Origin: Dipodascopsis uninucleata var. uninucleata
Lineage: Eukaryota > Ascomycota > Lipomycetes > Lipomycetales > Lipomycetaceae
Direction: 5' to 3'
NCBI GenBank assembly: GCA_030568195.1
Contig: JAJLTO010000005.1
Coordinates: forward strand, 124,001-188,000
DNA length: 64,000 bases
Part shown: positions 10,689 to 21,019 of the stretch, one piece after another
Layout of the letters: each line of letters opens with the position of its first letter
How positions within the stretch are numbered: position 1 is the first letter of the stretch
Translations under genes and position numbers: made by a program
Notes under the pieces: model-generated
Database searches by the model: none
Told to the model about the DNA's origin: nothing
What the model saw: only the letters and a program-made list of their open reading frames with translations

Positions 10689-11167
10689 TTCTTTCTTATA
10701 ATTCTTCCTTGGTCTACCTTTCTTTGAAGCAAATTTGCTGTTGATTGTAAATTCTTAATGAATGTAGAAGTGCGCAGTTAAGAGTTGGCGCCGTGATCTT
10801 CGTTCTTAACACTAGAAGATAAGCGAAGACGGAGACAAGATATTGTTTGGGATATTTAAAAACTTCAATATATCGAATTTCAAAAATTCAGATTCTTCAA
10901 GTACGACGAGCAACTACTTTCCGTATTTTATAGTATTACATACCATATTATATCTAAGCAACCATCATAATCTGCCATTCGACGATAAACATGTTATTAT
11001 ACTAAGTGTAGTATAATAGATCAAAGCGACCTAGTGTTAGATACAGGAAGTGCTTGAAGCCTTATATCAGTCATGATGTCGACTCCCTAGTACCAAGCAC
11101 TAGATCCGATTATCATATCACTCGTACAAACACTATTGTCCTCACAAACAGTGACAGAGACAACAGT
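10689..11167. promoter_or_regulatory. Divergent promoter region between PNPOx-like and orphan gene
   Basis: A 479-base AT-rich stretch between two divergent starts, so it should hold both promoters. TATA-like words are present but no known operator is obvious. In-frame codons upstream of 11168 are open back to 11054, where only a TTG could start. Confidence 0.45.
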
Positions 11168-11797
11168 ATGTCATCCTCCTGTCCTGTTTGTGGAAAGGTT
11201 CTTGCTGGTCGCAGAGCCATCCGGGAGCATGTTACTCGTCAGATGCGCGCTGACAATGCATCTGGAAGAGCACATGCAGAGTATCACAACCAAGCGATTC
11301 GTCGTCAACGACGGCCTCTCGATGAACAACGAAAAGCCGCTGCAGCTGCTCAGAGAAGATATAGAGCTCGACGACGAGAACGTCGGCAATTTCAAGAGGA
11401 TGAAAAGGCAGCGGTGGTGACAATAGATGATACTACACAAAACGCTGCCATTAGTACTTGTCGCTATAATGCTCAACGAAATGAAGAGCGGCAAGGCTAT
11501 AACATTCAAAAAAAAGTTCAAATAGATCAAGAAAACATATTCTTTAAAATTCACCTGCAAGGAGTGAGATTTTACGATGAGCACCTTATATTTCTAACTC
11601 TAGAAGATGCTGTGAGGCTGACGAGAAGCACATGGTCTGATAAGCTTCTGGTTGACAATATTCCATCTACGGATCATGCTTCACATGAAGACGACTACAA
11701 TGCGTTTAAGACGTATATAATCTCCAGTCTCCAATGTGCATTATCTCATTCTGAGCCGTTCGTTAATAGGCCACCTAACTATACAGAAAATCTATAG
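11168..11797 (+). CDS. Orphan protein with N-terminal zinc-finger-like and basic segments
   Basis: I do not recognise this 209-residue protein. It starts MSSSCPVCGKVLAGRRAIREH: a C-x2-C pair with a possible His ligand 12 residues on, like half of a C2H2 finger, and more His at residues 37 and 41. A very basic stretch, QRKAAAAAQRRYRARRRERR, follows at about residues 54-75. It resembles the basic region of bZIP proteins but lacks the conserved Asn, and no leucine zipper follows. The C-terminal 120 residues look globular and match nothing I know. I chose the ATG at 11168; the frame is open upstream to 11054 but only with a TTG. A nuclear or nucleic-acid-binding role is possible from composition alone. 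Confidence 0.55.
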   Translation: MSSSCPVCGKVLAGRRAIREHVTRQMRADNASGRAHAEYHNQAIRRQRRPLDEQRKAAAAAQRRYRARRRERRQFQEDEKAAVVTIDDTTQNAAISTCRYNAQRNEERQGYNIQKKVQIDQENIFFKIHLQGVRFYDEHLIFLTLEDAVRLTRSTWSDKLLVDNIPSTDHASHEDDYNAFKTYIISSLQCALSHSEPFVNRPPNYTENL

Positions 11798-11984
11798 GAA
11801 TAATTTGCATAATGCTTTAAATGCTTAAGAGCAAGATATATAATAACAACCGATCATAACCAGCATTCGATTCAGTATGCCTGTCTTCTCATGCATATGC
11901 AGAGTATTGTTAAATTACATTAGAGATGCCAGATTCATGCTAAAGATATCTATTCTAGATACACTATCTTGTTTACTGTGCCCA

Positions 11985-13235
11985 TTATTTTGCATCTTGT
12001 TCCACTAATGAAAGACACTCATCCACCAAATAAAGACTTCCACAAACCACAGCGGTCTCATTGCCAAGACCATGCTTCATAGCGGCATCGATATTATTAC
12101 AGATTGCGACGGAAGATACATTCATTCCCCTTGCACTATTCTCTATGACAATAGGATCAACGGCAGAAACCCAAGGCATGTGTGCTATTGGCAAAAATGA
12201 AGTGGCTATGACCCTGTCTCCTGGCCGTATTAAAATGCGTAAGAGATTGCTTGGATCTCGATTATTAGACATTGCAATAATCCAGACAACAGGATCTCTC
12301 AACGAATCATCAACGTAAGAACGCAGCGCTCGTGCTGCACCGTCATTATGTGCACCGTCTACCAATATTTTGCGTTGCTTCCAGTTGATCCACTGTAACC
12401 GACCCGGCCATGTTGTAGTAGCTAAACCTCTTTCAATTGTATCGACATCAAGGTCATAGTCTCCTGCATCAAGTGCTGCTACCGCTAAAGCCGCGTTTCG
12501 TAGCTGATGCTTTCCTAATAGATGTGTATTTAACTTTACTTGTCCAAATCTTGTGGATATGATTCCACTAGAAGGAGGATCAGTTATCTCTACAACTGGT
12601 ACATCGATCTCACTTGCTTTTTTTCGAACAACATTTAACGCACGTTCATCACTAGTTGCGTCCAGAATAAGAGGAACACCTGTTCGACATATACCAAACT
12701 TATTATCTGCAATTTCCTCAATTGTGTTCCCTATGAGTCCAATATGGTCGAGATCAATGCTGGTGAGAACAGTTGATCTCAAGCCGAATTCTTCAACTCC
12801 ATTAATTTTTCTATTCCCACGACCACGATATCGCTTATATGATACATTAGTAGCATCATCTCGACCACCAACTCCTGCCTCAATAACAGCTGTATGAATA
12901 TGACGTCGAGAAAACAACTCCAACATTGTCGCCGTCTCGACCTCGAAAGCAGTTGCGCCAAACCGCTCACAGGCTGTATGAACAACAGCTCTACAGTCTT
13001 CATACAGCCTGATAGAAGGAACAGATCCATTCAGCCAGACACCATCTCTAGGAGTACGGGCCGGTGAAGTAAATCGCCCTATATTGACTCCTTTGGCAGC
13101 TAAAATAGACGATATATATGCACATACGCTACCTTTACCATTTGTTCCAGCGACATGTATCACATTAAACTTCTTTTGTGGATCTGCTAGTGCTCTTAAC
13201 ACTAGCTCCATGCGCTCAACTCCAAGCTTGATCAT
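11985..13235 (-). CDS. FOL3: Dihydrofolate synthase (folylpolyglutamate synthase family)
   Basis: This enzyme joins glutamate to dihydropteroate using ATP, making dihydrofolate (EC 6.3.2.12). The 416-residue protein matches yeast Fol3 in length and blocks: the P-loop HVAGTNGKGSVCAYI, the central domain with EAGVGGRDDATNV and DLDH, NKFGI around the expected carbamylated lysine, and the C-terminal domain with ILVDGAHNDGAARAL and VVCGSLYLVDE. The family block usually written GGRLDATN reads GGRDDATN here, and the usual FTSPHL reads FTSPAR, so the active-site edge is divergent. The start is the ATG at 13235 (MIKLGVERMELVLRAL), which aligns with the yeast start. It shares a 157-base divergent promoter with RRP12. 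Confidence 0.9.
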   Translation of the reverse strand: MIKLGVERMELVLRALADPQKKFNVIHVAGTNGKGSVCAYISSILAAKGVNIGRFTSPARTPRDGVWLNGSVPSIRLYEDCRAVVHTACERFGATAFEVETATMLELFSRRHIHTAVIEAGVGGRDDATNVSYKRYRGRGNRKINGVEEFGLRSTVLTSIDLDHIGLIGNTIEEIADNKFGICRTGVPLILDATSDERALNVVRKKASEIDVPVVEITDPPSSGIISTRFGQVKLNTHLLGKHQLRNAALAVAALDAGDYDLDVDTIERGLATTTWPGRLQWINWKQRKILVDGAHNDGAARALRSYVDDSLRDPVVWIIAMSNNRDPSNLLRILIRPGDRVIATSFLPIAHMPWVSAVDPIVIENSARGMNVSSVAICNNIDAAMKHGLGNETAVVCGSLYLVDECLSLVEQDAK

Positions 13236-13392
13236 TTCATTACAACTGAATTGAGTCTGCGCTATCTGTAAGGAAACTAGAACAGTAATGAGCTAAAATC
13301 TATTGTTCCCATGTATATAGCAATAAAAGGTGAACAGGTCAGCTCAATAATTTTGTGTAATCAAACCGAACTAAAATCACGTGAAGATAATT
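13236..13392. promoter_or_regulatory. Short divergent promoter FOL3 / RRP12
   Basis: Only 157 bases separate the two starts. The text GTAATGAGCT at 13285-13294 is close to the PAC element (core GATGAG) typical of ribosome-biogenesis genes, but the core differs by one base, so the match is weak. Confidence 0.4.
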
Positions 13393-16300
13393 ATGCCGCT
13401 TCAGTTACCCGGTCATAATGGATTACATCAGAAAAAAATTTTGAAGCTCAGAAAATATTCTCTCGTCCAGGAAACAATGACAGAAATACAGAAAAGTAGG
13501 CGAAGAGCCGAAGATTCTACTGAAAAACCTTCAGAAGAAACGAACTTGACGGCAAATGAGGAACTTCAGCAGACATTGGCTCGGATCCGGTCTCAGATCA
13601 CATCTAAGTTGCCTAATCAAGCTTCGGTTGCCAAAGTGCTGTCGGCTCTCGAAGACACACTCAAAGATGAAGGAGCAGATGAAAATACTGATGCAGCAGC
13701 ATATGTGGCAGGTGTAATGTCCCTTATTGAAGCAGGTGCTTTAATTGAACCTGCGACGTACCTTCTTTCAGTTCTACTACCACATACAGGTACAGGTCTG
13801 CGGAGAACACGGGCAAAGGAGATCGCAAGCTATGTTGTGCCTCTTGCTCGCTCACAAGATGCGCAAACTGGTGTTGCTCGCTCTGCAGTCGGCGCTCTTG
13901 AATCACTTATCATGGCACAAGACAGTGCTTCATGGCAAGCCCCCACCGGCTTTGCTCGCCAAGGACTTGCTCAAATCCAGTCCATGGCCCAAGATCGACG
14001 TCCAAAGGTACGAAGAGCAGCCGTTGCCGCTATCTCCAACATCCTATCTAATCCTCCAGGTCCTGCCACTGTGCACCCGGCATTAATTGCATCTGCGGAT
14101 GGGTTGATATCTGATGCTAGAAAGCATTACTCCGAGAGGGATACCCGTGCTACTGTTCATGCATTACAGGCTATTGTGGCTGTCGCAAATGAGCCTGGTT
14201 GGCCTGCTGCTAGAACGCCGGCGCTGACAGAGATAGTTCTGAGTATGTGTCGGTCGGCAGATGAACATATTGTTATGACTGCACTTGAAGTTTTCAGTGC
14301 ACTGTTTTCCAAGGGTTCTGTTGCGTTGGATGTAGTTGATGCAGTCGTGGAACTTAGGCCTTCTTCCGGTGATGGGCATCTTGCTCCTGCCTGGCTGGCA
14401 GTTGTAGCTCAAGCTGCACCAGTTCTAGCTACTCGTCCGTCTCGTCTTGTAAAGGTCTTCTCGGTAGTTGAAGAATATCTAGCTGATTCTCTTCCAAGTG
14501 TTTCGACTTCTGCTGGGAGTTGCTTGGCTGCTTTAGCAGACATATTCCCAACAACCGCTCCTAGACGTGTAATTGATGAGTTTGCCTCTCATACAAGCGA
14601 TTTGCTCTCATTAAGATTCCAGACCGCAAGATCTGCCGCTCTTAACGCATTCGCTGCCGCTACTTCTGCTCTCGGAACTAATGCATCACCCGCTTTAGAT
14701 GATGCCTTAAGAACGGTGGCTTCATTACGAGCAGACGAAAAGTTTGATTCTCGTGAAGCGGCCGATATCGTATTGTGTGCTGCTATTGGGGCTCTTGGCC
14801 CTGACAAAGTTCTTAGTCTATTGCCTCTAAACATTGAGAACCCTTCTGCAAAAGAGCCTGGACGAGCATACCTTTTGCCACTTCTCAGAGACAATATTTC
14901 TCAAGCTCGACTAGGACTATTTATAGAAGAACTTCTTCCACTTGCAGAGCGTTTGGCAGCTTTGGCGGCCGAGGAGGCAGCTTCAGATGAGAATTCGCTT
15001 CCGGCTAAAATTCATTCTACTTTGGTGGATCAATTATGGGCCTTGCTCCCAAGATTTTGTGACCAGCCAACTGATCTTGCTTCTGCCTTTAGTAACAATT
15101 CTGTATTTCCGGAGAGACTCGCTTCAACACTTTACCAAGAACCAGAACGACGACCAATGGTATGTAGAGCATTACGGGTTTTGGTAAATTCATGTGGAGC
15201 AGCTCCTGAAATTGTCAAGCTCGCACCGAAATTTTTGGCCGTTCTTTTCAATGTTTTTACACAAACACCAGCTGATGGGCGCCAACTTATTCTTGATCCA
15301 ATTGACTCGTTGCTATCTATAACTGCTAAAGCCGATGTATCATCGACATTTACAAAAGTTTCTTCTCTTTTAACTCCAGCACTTTCTAGTGAATCAAAAA
15401 ACGAGAGTACTGATGACCTAGGACCTGCTATGCTTGACCTTGTTGTTGCTATCGTTCCAGTATTACCAGACGAGAGATATAATGATCTTGCAGATCTCTT
15501 TAGATTAGCTGTGAGATCATCAGATGCACAAATTCAAAAGCGGGCTTATAGAATTATTACTAGACTTGCTGAAAGTGATGCCGGCTCAGACTATATTAAG
15601 GCACACGCGAGTGTTCTTGAACAAGTGTTCATTGACAAGTCCGTTCCTGCATCTACGGTTGCAGCACGTTCACGATTAGCGGCCATTGAACGACTCGTTC
15701 AGCTACTGCCATCGGATGACTTGCATTTCATTCCTGCTATTTTACCAGAGGCAATAATATCTACGAAGCAACCCAATGAGAAGACGCGCTCAGCAGCTTA
15801 CGAGCTTCTGATTCGCATGGGTGAGAAAATGGCAGGCGGCGGGACGGTTGTGATATCTAAAGTTGCAGGTATGGATCCAGATGCTACTAATGTCGAAGCA
15901 TCGATCGAAGAATATTTTACAATGGTTTGTGCTGGTCTTGCTGGTGCTACGCCAAATATGATATCGGCAACTATAACAGCCTTGTCATGTCTCATGTATC
16001 AGTACAAATCTCTACTTGAGAGATCTGTGTTAACAGATGTTGTTTCAACCGTTGATTTATTTTTGACTTCTAAAAATCGGGAAATTGTTAAATCTGCCCT
16101 AGGTTTTGTGAAGGTAATCGTTACTACTCTTCCTGCAGACTTGGTAAAACCAAGGCTTCCGGAACTTGTACCAAACCTCCTTGCGTGGTCTCACGAACAT
16201 CATGCTAGATTTAAGATCAAGGTCCGTCACTTGATTGAGCGTCTCGTTAGGAGATTTGGACATGATACTATTTCAGCTGTCTTCCCAGAGGATGATCGCA

Positions 16301-16953
16301 AACTTTTAACAAATATAAGAAAGTCACGAGATAGAGCTCGACGCAAATTTGAAATAGCTGCTGCAACTGGCGAAGCAGGAGAATCTGCTGTTGATAAGGA
16401 TACAATTGGTGAAAGATCAGAGAGTAAGTTTCTATCTGAATTCGAAGATGCAATTTATGGATCATCTGATGATTCTGATCCAGAAGAGATTGTCACTCCT
16501 GCTGGACCTTCTTCTAAAGCACGAGGCGGAAAAGGCAAATACAAGTCTAGTGGCAACACATATATCATCGAAGGCGATGGAAATGATCCTCTGGATTTGC
16601 TAGATCAAAAGTCACTCTCTAGAATGTCTTCAAAGAAGCCGACTGCCAGGGCTCGTGATAGTGCCGCTATACGTGTTAAGACTGATGAGTTTGGCAAATT
16701 CATTGTAGGCGATGACAGTGAGGGACGAAACCAGAAGACTGCTCCTGAGGAACAGTCGGATGCTGCCATTCTCACTAAACTTGCCGCTAATGCTGCTGAA
16801 GCCAATCCACTCAATGCTTACATGGAGGCAGTGAAGAATGGACCCATTCGAGGTCAACGGAACAGACTCAAATTTAAACGAGGAAAACGTGGTAGAGATA
16901 GTGATGAGGAGGATGAACCAACTATTAAGAGAAAAACCAAGGCACGCTTGTAA
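13393..16953 (+). CDS. RRP12: Ribosomal RNA-processing protein Rrp12
   Basis: Rrp12 is a HEAT-repeat protein needed for export and maturation of pre-40S and pre-60S particles; it shuttles between nucleolus, nucleus and cytoplasm. The 1186-residue protein begins its conserved part with LARIRSQITSKLPNQASVAK, continues through many helical repeats typical of the NUC173/RRP12 family, and ends with the Lys/Arg-rich tail AVKNGPIRGQRNRLKFKRG. An acidic segment of the type seen in this family lies just before the tail. I took the first ATG at 13393. A second ATG at 13477 (MTEIQKSRRR) would give 1158 residues and is nearer the conserved region, so either may be used. Identification is firm. Confidence 0.93.
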   Translation: MPLQLPGHNGLHQKKILKLRKYSLVQETMTEIQKSRRRAEDSTEKPSEETNLTANEELQQTLARIRSQITSKLPNQASVAKVLSALEDTLKDEGADENTDAAAYVAGVMSLIEAGALIEPATYLLSVLLPHTGTGLRRTRAKEIASYVVPLARSQDAQTGVARSAVGALESLIMAQDSASWQAPTGFARQGLAQIQSMAQDRRPKVRRAAVAAISNILSNPPGPATVHPALIASADGLISDARKHYSERDTRATVHALQAIVAVANEPGWPAARTPALTEIVLSMCRSADEHIVMTALEVFSALFSKGSVALDVVDAVVELRPSSGDGHLAPAWLAVVAQAAPVLATRPSRLVKVFSVVEEYLADSLPSVSTSAGSCLAALADIFPTTAPRRVIDEFASHTSDLLSLRFQTARSAALNAFAAATSALGTNASPALDDALRTVASLRADEKFDSREAADIVLCAAIGALGPDKVLSLLPLNIENPSAKEPGRAYLLPLLRDNISQARLGLFIEELLPLAERLAALAAEEAASDENSLPAKIHSTLVDQLWALLPRFCDQPTDLASAFSNNSVFPERLASTLYQEPERRPMVCRALRVLVNSCGAAPEIVKLAPKFLAVLFNVFTQTPADGRQLILDPIDSLLSITAKADVSSTFTKVSSLLTPALSSESKNESTDDLGPAMLDLVVAIVPVLPDERYNDLADLFRLAVRSSDAQIQKRAYRIITRLAESDAGSDYIKAHASVLEQVFIDKSVPASTVAARSRLAAIERLVQLLPSDDLHFIPAILPEAIISTKQPNEKTRSAAYELLIRMGEKMAGGGTVVISKVAGMDPDATNVEASIEEYFTMVCAGLAGATPNMISATITALSCLMYQYKSLLERSVLTDVVSTVDLFLTSKNREIVKSALGFVKVIVTTLPADLVKPRLPELVPNLLAWSHEHHARFKIKVRHLIERLVRRFGHDTISAVFPEDDRKLLTNIRKSRDRARRKFEIAAATGEAGESAVDKDTIGERSESKFLSEFEDAIYGSSDDSDPEEIVTPAGPSSKARGGKGKYKSSGNTYIIEGDGNDPLDLLDQKSLSRMSSKKPTARARDSAAIRVKTDEFGKFIVGDDSEGRNQKTAPEEQSDAAILTKLAANAAEANPLNAYMEAVKNGPIRGQRNRLKFKRGKRGRDSDEEDEPTIKRKTKARL

Positions 16954-17360
16954 GATTTATTCGGGATCAAATTCAAATTTACAAAAAGTTTTGTTATTTA
17001 TTTAGTCAATATTTTATACCGAAAGCAGAACCAAGGATTTATGGACAGTCTGAATGAGTATATATAGTCAGGAAAGTTTTAATTTTTTTTGTCTAAATGT
17101 TTATTATATTATCTGAAGTCTTACGACGCTAAAACAGTTTAACAAATTAATAATAAATTACAATTCCATACATTCATACATACACATAAATTCTTTTGGT
17201 TTGACTTCTAAACGATTCTAACTCTGCCTTAAACATAAAAATTGCCATAAAGGTTAGTACCTTTGCTCTTGACGTTCTTTGATATTGATCTCCAAAGAAC
17301 AAATAACTCATAGGTATCAGAAGTGCAAAGATTGAAATAGCAAATTTATGATCTCTAGTT
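16954..17360. other. Convergent intergenic region RRP12 / NCP1
   Basis: AT-rich stretch between converging stop codons, expected to hold both polyadenylation regions. No gene or repeat seen. Confidence 0.6.
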
Positions 17361-19457
17361 TTAAGACCAGACATCTTCCTGATACTGATTCTGAGTACGC
17401 ATGATCTTAACAATCTCTTCTCCTTTTTCCTCAGGAATATCTCGTTGTTGAGAAATGATCTTTCCCAGAGTAGAAGCAACATCTTTAGCCATTCGTGAAG
17501 CGTCACCACAGACATAAAAGTATGCCCCATTTTCTAGTAATTCATTGACGAGCTTCGCTTGCTCAAGCAACTTATCCTGGACATATACCTTCGTTGGACC
17601 CTCACGAGAAAATGCAGTAATGAGCTCAAAATTGTTTCCAAGTTTTTTGGTAAGACTACTCCACTCAGATTCATACATAAAATCCTCAGAGTGGCTTCTG
17701 CATCCAAAGAATAATAGCGATTTGCCAACTGGGACACCAGCATCAAATTGAGCAGCTCGTTCATATACAAATCCACGGAAAGGTGCTACTCCAGTACCTG
17801 GACCAACCATGATGATTGGCACCTTAGGGTTAGTAGGAAGCTTAAAGCTTGAAGGTCGAATGTGGACAGGAACCTTTGAGCCCATGTATTTGCCGCGAGG
17901 ACCTTCAATTTGATAAGAGACAGCATTTGGATCAGGATTCTTGATGCCCTCTTTAAAATACTTCATGTTTAGAAGGTAGTTAGACGCAACACCTTTAAGA
18001 GGACTCGACGAGGAAGGTCGATCGACAGACTCAACAACACAAGTGATCTGAGGCTTGGTTTTATCAGAATAGGAAGAAGAAGAAATAGAATAGTATCGTG
18101 GCTGCAGATTTCCAAGTGACTCAATAAACAAAGTGAATGGTACTGTTGCTAGCGAGGTATCCTTACCGATTATATGCTCAATGGTCTCAGCTATGCTGAG
18201 CATCTTGGAAGATACTTCTGACGAAAAATAGTCCTTTTCACTACCAAGCTTAGTGAGTTCCGCCTTAACCTTTTCATCGGTGGCAAACTGCGAAAGAGTA
18301 GCTAAAAACTGTCTAGATACTATCCCTGAGATATCCAAGCGGTAACGAACAACGGTGTCATAAGTCGTAGGAGTTGGGAATGGTACTTTAGCAGTAACAT
18401 CGATTGGTACCACATCTATAACTTGGTCACGCTTGTCAAGCAGACCAAATACACGAAGAAATCTGTCGACCTCAGAGACGGAGTTTTGAGGCCAAACAGC
18501 AATATGGTCACCAGTGGTGTATTTCAAATTGGTATCTGTCAAGTCGAACTCAACCTGTAAACAATTTCGAGTATCGGAGTTGAACAGTTCCTGAGCCAAG
18601 GTTACTGGAGCGATATATGGATTGGTGGCGGAATAAGGACCAATGGGATTGCCCTCGAGCGAAGCAGGATTATGCTCACCAAGATAAATGGTAGAGTCGT
18701 CGTTAGCAATCTCAGACATCTCAACAACCTTCAATGCTGGCTCGTAGACAACCTCCCGCTCCTGAAGACCCATGACGGAAGTTAATTCATTCCACATTTC
18801 TTCCTTCCAAGACAGATAATCTTCTTCCATAGTGCCAGCGCCGTCATCTCCCATGCCCATGGGACCAACCCTAGTGGCACCCAACTTAAGAAGGGACTCA
18901 TTCAAGTTCTTAATAACCTGATTGTAGTATTCGTAAGTATTGTTACCGAGACCAAAAGCAACGAATTTCAGATTTTTAAGTGGCTTCTCACTATCGTCCG
19001 CCTCAGAGAACATTGGATCTTCACCAGTGATGAACTCATAGAATTGTGAGGCATTATCAGTCGGCTCGCCTTCGCCATATGTAGCCATGACAAATACAAT
19101 AATTTTATCCTCTGGAAAGGTATCGAGATTCTCCAAATCATACTCTTCGATATCAGCAATCATTGTACGAAGCCCAAATCGCGCGTGACCTTCTTTGGCC
19201 AGACGCGAAGCATAGTCCTCTGCGGTGCCTGTCTGCGATCCATAGAAGACAACCATGTTACGGTCGCTGTTGTTCAGCTTCTCAACAATATCTCGAGTCA
19301 TCGACTCCTGGGATGTATTGTGGCCCAAACTTCCTGCCGCATTGTCACCTTTCTTACTCCACAAAGAACCTTTTGTGAAGTAGGCTGTGGTTCCAAAAAG
19401 GACAGCCGAGAGAATGAGGATGTCCAAAACGTCCAACTGAGCCCACAATTGCGCCAT
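17361..19457 (-). CDS. NCP1: NADPH-cytochrome P450 reductase
   Basis: Transfers electrons from NADPH through FAD and FMN to microsomal P450s such as Erg11 and Erg5, and to squalene epoxidase, so it supports sterol synthesis on the ER. The 698-residue protein has an N-terminal membrane anchor (about residues 12-29), a flavodoxin domain (YGSQTGTAEDYASRLAKE; ATYGEGEPTDNA), an FAD domain (PRYYSISSS; KGVASNYLL) and an NADPH domain (GPGTGVAPFRGF; FFGCRSHSEDFMYE). It ends in the classic EDVWS with the penultimate Trp that stacks on FAD. The start is the ATG at 19457 (MAQLWAQLDVLDILIL). A GTG four codons upstream in frame is not needed. All cofactor motifs appear intact. Confidence 0.97.
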   Translation of the reverse strand: MAQLWAQLDVLDILILSAVLFGTTAYFTKGSLWSKKGDNAAGSLGHNTSQESMTRDIVEKLNNSDRNMVVFYGSQTGTAEDYASRLAKEGHARFGLRTMIADIEEYDLENLDTFPEDKIIVFVMATYGEGEPTDNASQFYEFITGEDPMFSEADDSEKPLKNLKFVAFGLGNNTYEYYNQVIKNLNESLLKLGATRVGPMGMGDDGAGTMEEDYLSWKEEMWNELTSVMGLQEREVVYEPALKVVEMSEIANDDSTIYLGEHNPASLEGNPIGPYSATNPYIAPVTLAQELFNSDTRNCLQVEFDLTDTNLKYTTGDHIAVWPQNSVSEVDRFLRVFGLLDKRDQVIDVVPIDVTAKVPFPTPTTYDTVVRYRLDISGIVSRQFLATLSQFATDEKVKAELTKLGSEKDYFSSEVSSKMLSIAETIEHIIGKDTSLATVPFTLFIESLGNLQPRYYSISSSSYSDKTKPQITCVVESVDRPSSSSPLKGVASNYLLNMKYFKEGIKNPDPNAVSYQIEGPRGKYMGSKVPVHIRPSSFKLPTNPKVPIIMVGPGTGVAPFRGFVYERAAQFDAGVPVGKSLLFFGCRSHSEDFMYESEWSSLTKKLGNNFELITAFSREGPTKVYVQDKLLEQAKLVNELLENGAYFYVCGDASRMAKDVASTLGKIISQQRDIPEEKGEEIVKIMRTQNQYQEDVWS

Positions 19458-19555
19458 GCTCTGTTTCACACACTTTTTCTTCTAGCTAAAGATAAACCTT
19501 CTACGCTTTCTTTCAATTTCTAATTTCTCTATTGAATTATCAGTTCTACCCTCAA

Positions 19556-19562
19556 TATACGA
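19556..19562. promoter_or_regulatory. SRE-like heptamer upstream of NCP1
   Basis: TATACGA, the reverse complement of TCGTATA, lies about 100 bases upstream of the NCP1 ATG. TCGTATA is the core bound by Upc2/Ecm22 on yeast sterol genes, so it fits the gene's role. A 7-base match can arise by chance. Confidence 0.3.
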
Positions 19563-20798
19563 TATTCCTGAGATTTTGTTTCCTATTTGCTCCGACATAA
19601 ACATACCTCGTAATGTAAAGACTATCTGACTCCAATGCTACCTCACTCGTATTAGTGAGCACTAAGAGTTCTACAATGCAATAATTTTTCCAATAAGACT
19701 GATATTAATGCTATTCAAGACGCTTTGTCTATATTGACTGGCCATCCATATATTGTCTATATATTCCGTTGCCAGATAATTACGGTGGAAATAGGAAATA
19801 GATTACAAGAATTTTAAGTCCAGATCCGGCGTAATTCAACTATACGCTGGTTGTCGTGGCCTGAGTGACATTGGCAGATAGTTACATTCATATTTGTGGC
19901 TTGTATATCAGAGCATTACGCGTTTATGCGCAATACACTCTGTGCTATGTGCACTTACACAGAAGTTTACGATTTTTAAGAAAAATGGTTCGACACGGAT
20001 CTAACTTAAAATCCAGACCTACAACTACTGCGATGTCAGCATTTCTCTGTTGATTTTAGAGCATGAATACGCATACAAATGGAACTATATGACTCTGATC
20101 TTCAAAAAGTCTAAAACAGCTTCAATGGAGAATAAGCAACAGATTTTGAATGGGTATTGACAATGACACAACTAACAAAAATGATGCGTCTTACACATTT
20201 GTAACTGACTTTCGATACCATCAACGGAGAATAAATATTATATTACAATTATCTAACTATCTAGAAACCCAGTAATTGAGACAGAAACATAACTTGTAAG
20301 AGACTTGGCTAAGAAATGTGCGCAACACGGTTACACCCAAACGTCCATTAGCCAACGGCCGTACGTAGCGTTTAGGAATATGTTGCGAATCAAATGAAAC
20401 CCACAAAAGCTAATACCGAAGTATCATCTCAAGCCAGTAACATCCGACCCATATTACTTTCAGATTCGTCGACCGGGACTCCGTCGCAAGAGATAGATCG
20501 ATCATAACTTTCGCAGTGTTATTGGCTCCTGCCGCCATTTGATCAAATATCCAACAGAATCAAACGGACCATCTTTACAGAGGACACTGGATGACATACT
20601 CCATTGAAATTACATTAATCAAAAGAACGAAAGAATTCAATAAATATTAATCGATTCCACTAACCATCGAAATGTAACAGACTGTATACGACTCCAACCT
20701 GGATGTATTCAAATCTGCTACCGAATCTTTAATGTGATAAAAAAAAAATTGGAAAAAATGGAGGAGAATTTTTTTATATCTTAACATCTTAGGAGAGG

Positions 20799-21001
20799 TA
20801 AGGGCTTTAGGGTTTTCAGTGCGTGGGATATTGTTCGGAAACCCTTAAAATACGAAGACATGAAATAATGAAATATATCGACGGAAAGGGAAGGGAAGAT
20901 TTCCGGATATGATATGAAAGTTTCCTATAATGGAGTATACTGCGAATCTCAATTTAACCCTGAAGTGATTTAGCCCTATAAAACCCTTATTTATCAACCC
21001 T
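20799..21001. promoter_or_regulatory. Cluster of AACCCT/AGGGTT (telobox-like) words upstream of PCF11
   Basis: Within about 200 bases I count TTAGGGTT (20807-20814), AAACCCTTA (20839-20847), AACCCT (20956-20961), AGCCCTA (about 20972-20978), AAACCCTTA (20981-20989), AACCCT (20996-21001), and a TAAGGG at 20799-20804. Such words match the ARCCCTAA-type site of the fungal factor Tbf1. The cluster ends about 20 bases before a TATA-like stretch, so it looks like an upstream activating region for the rightward transcript. Confidence 0.45.
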
Positions 21002-21019
21002 GATCTTGCTTCTCGTCGC

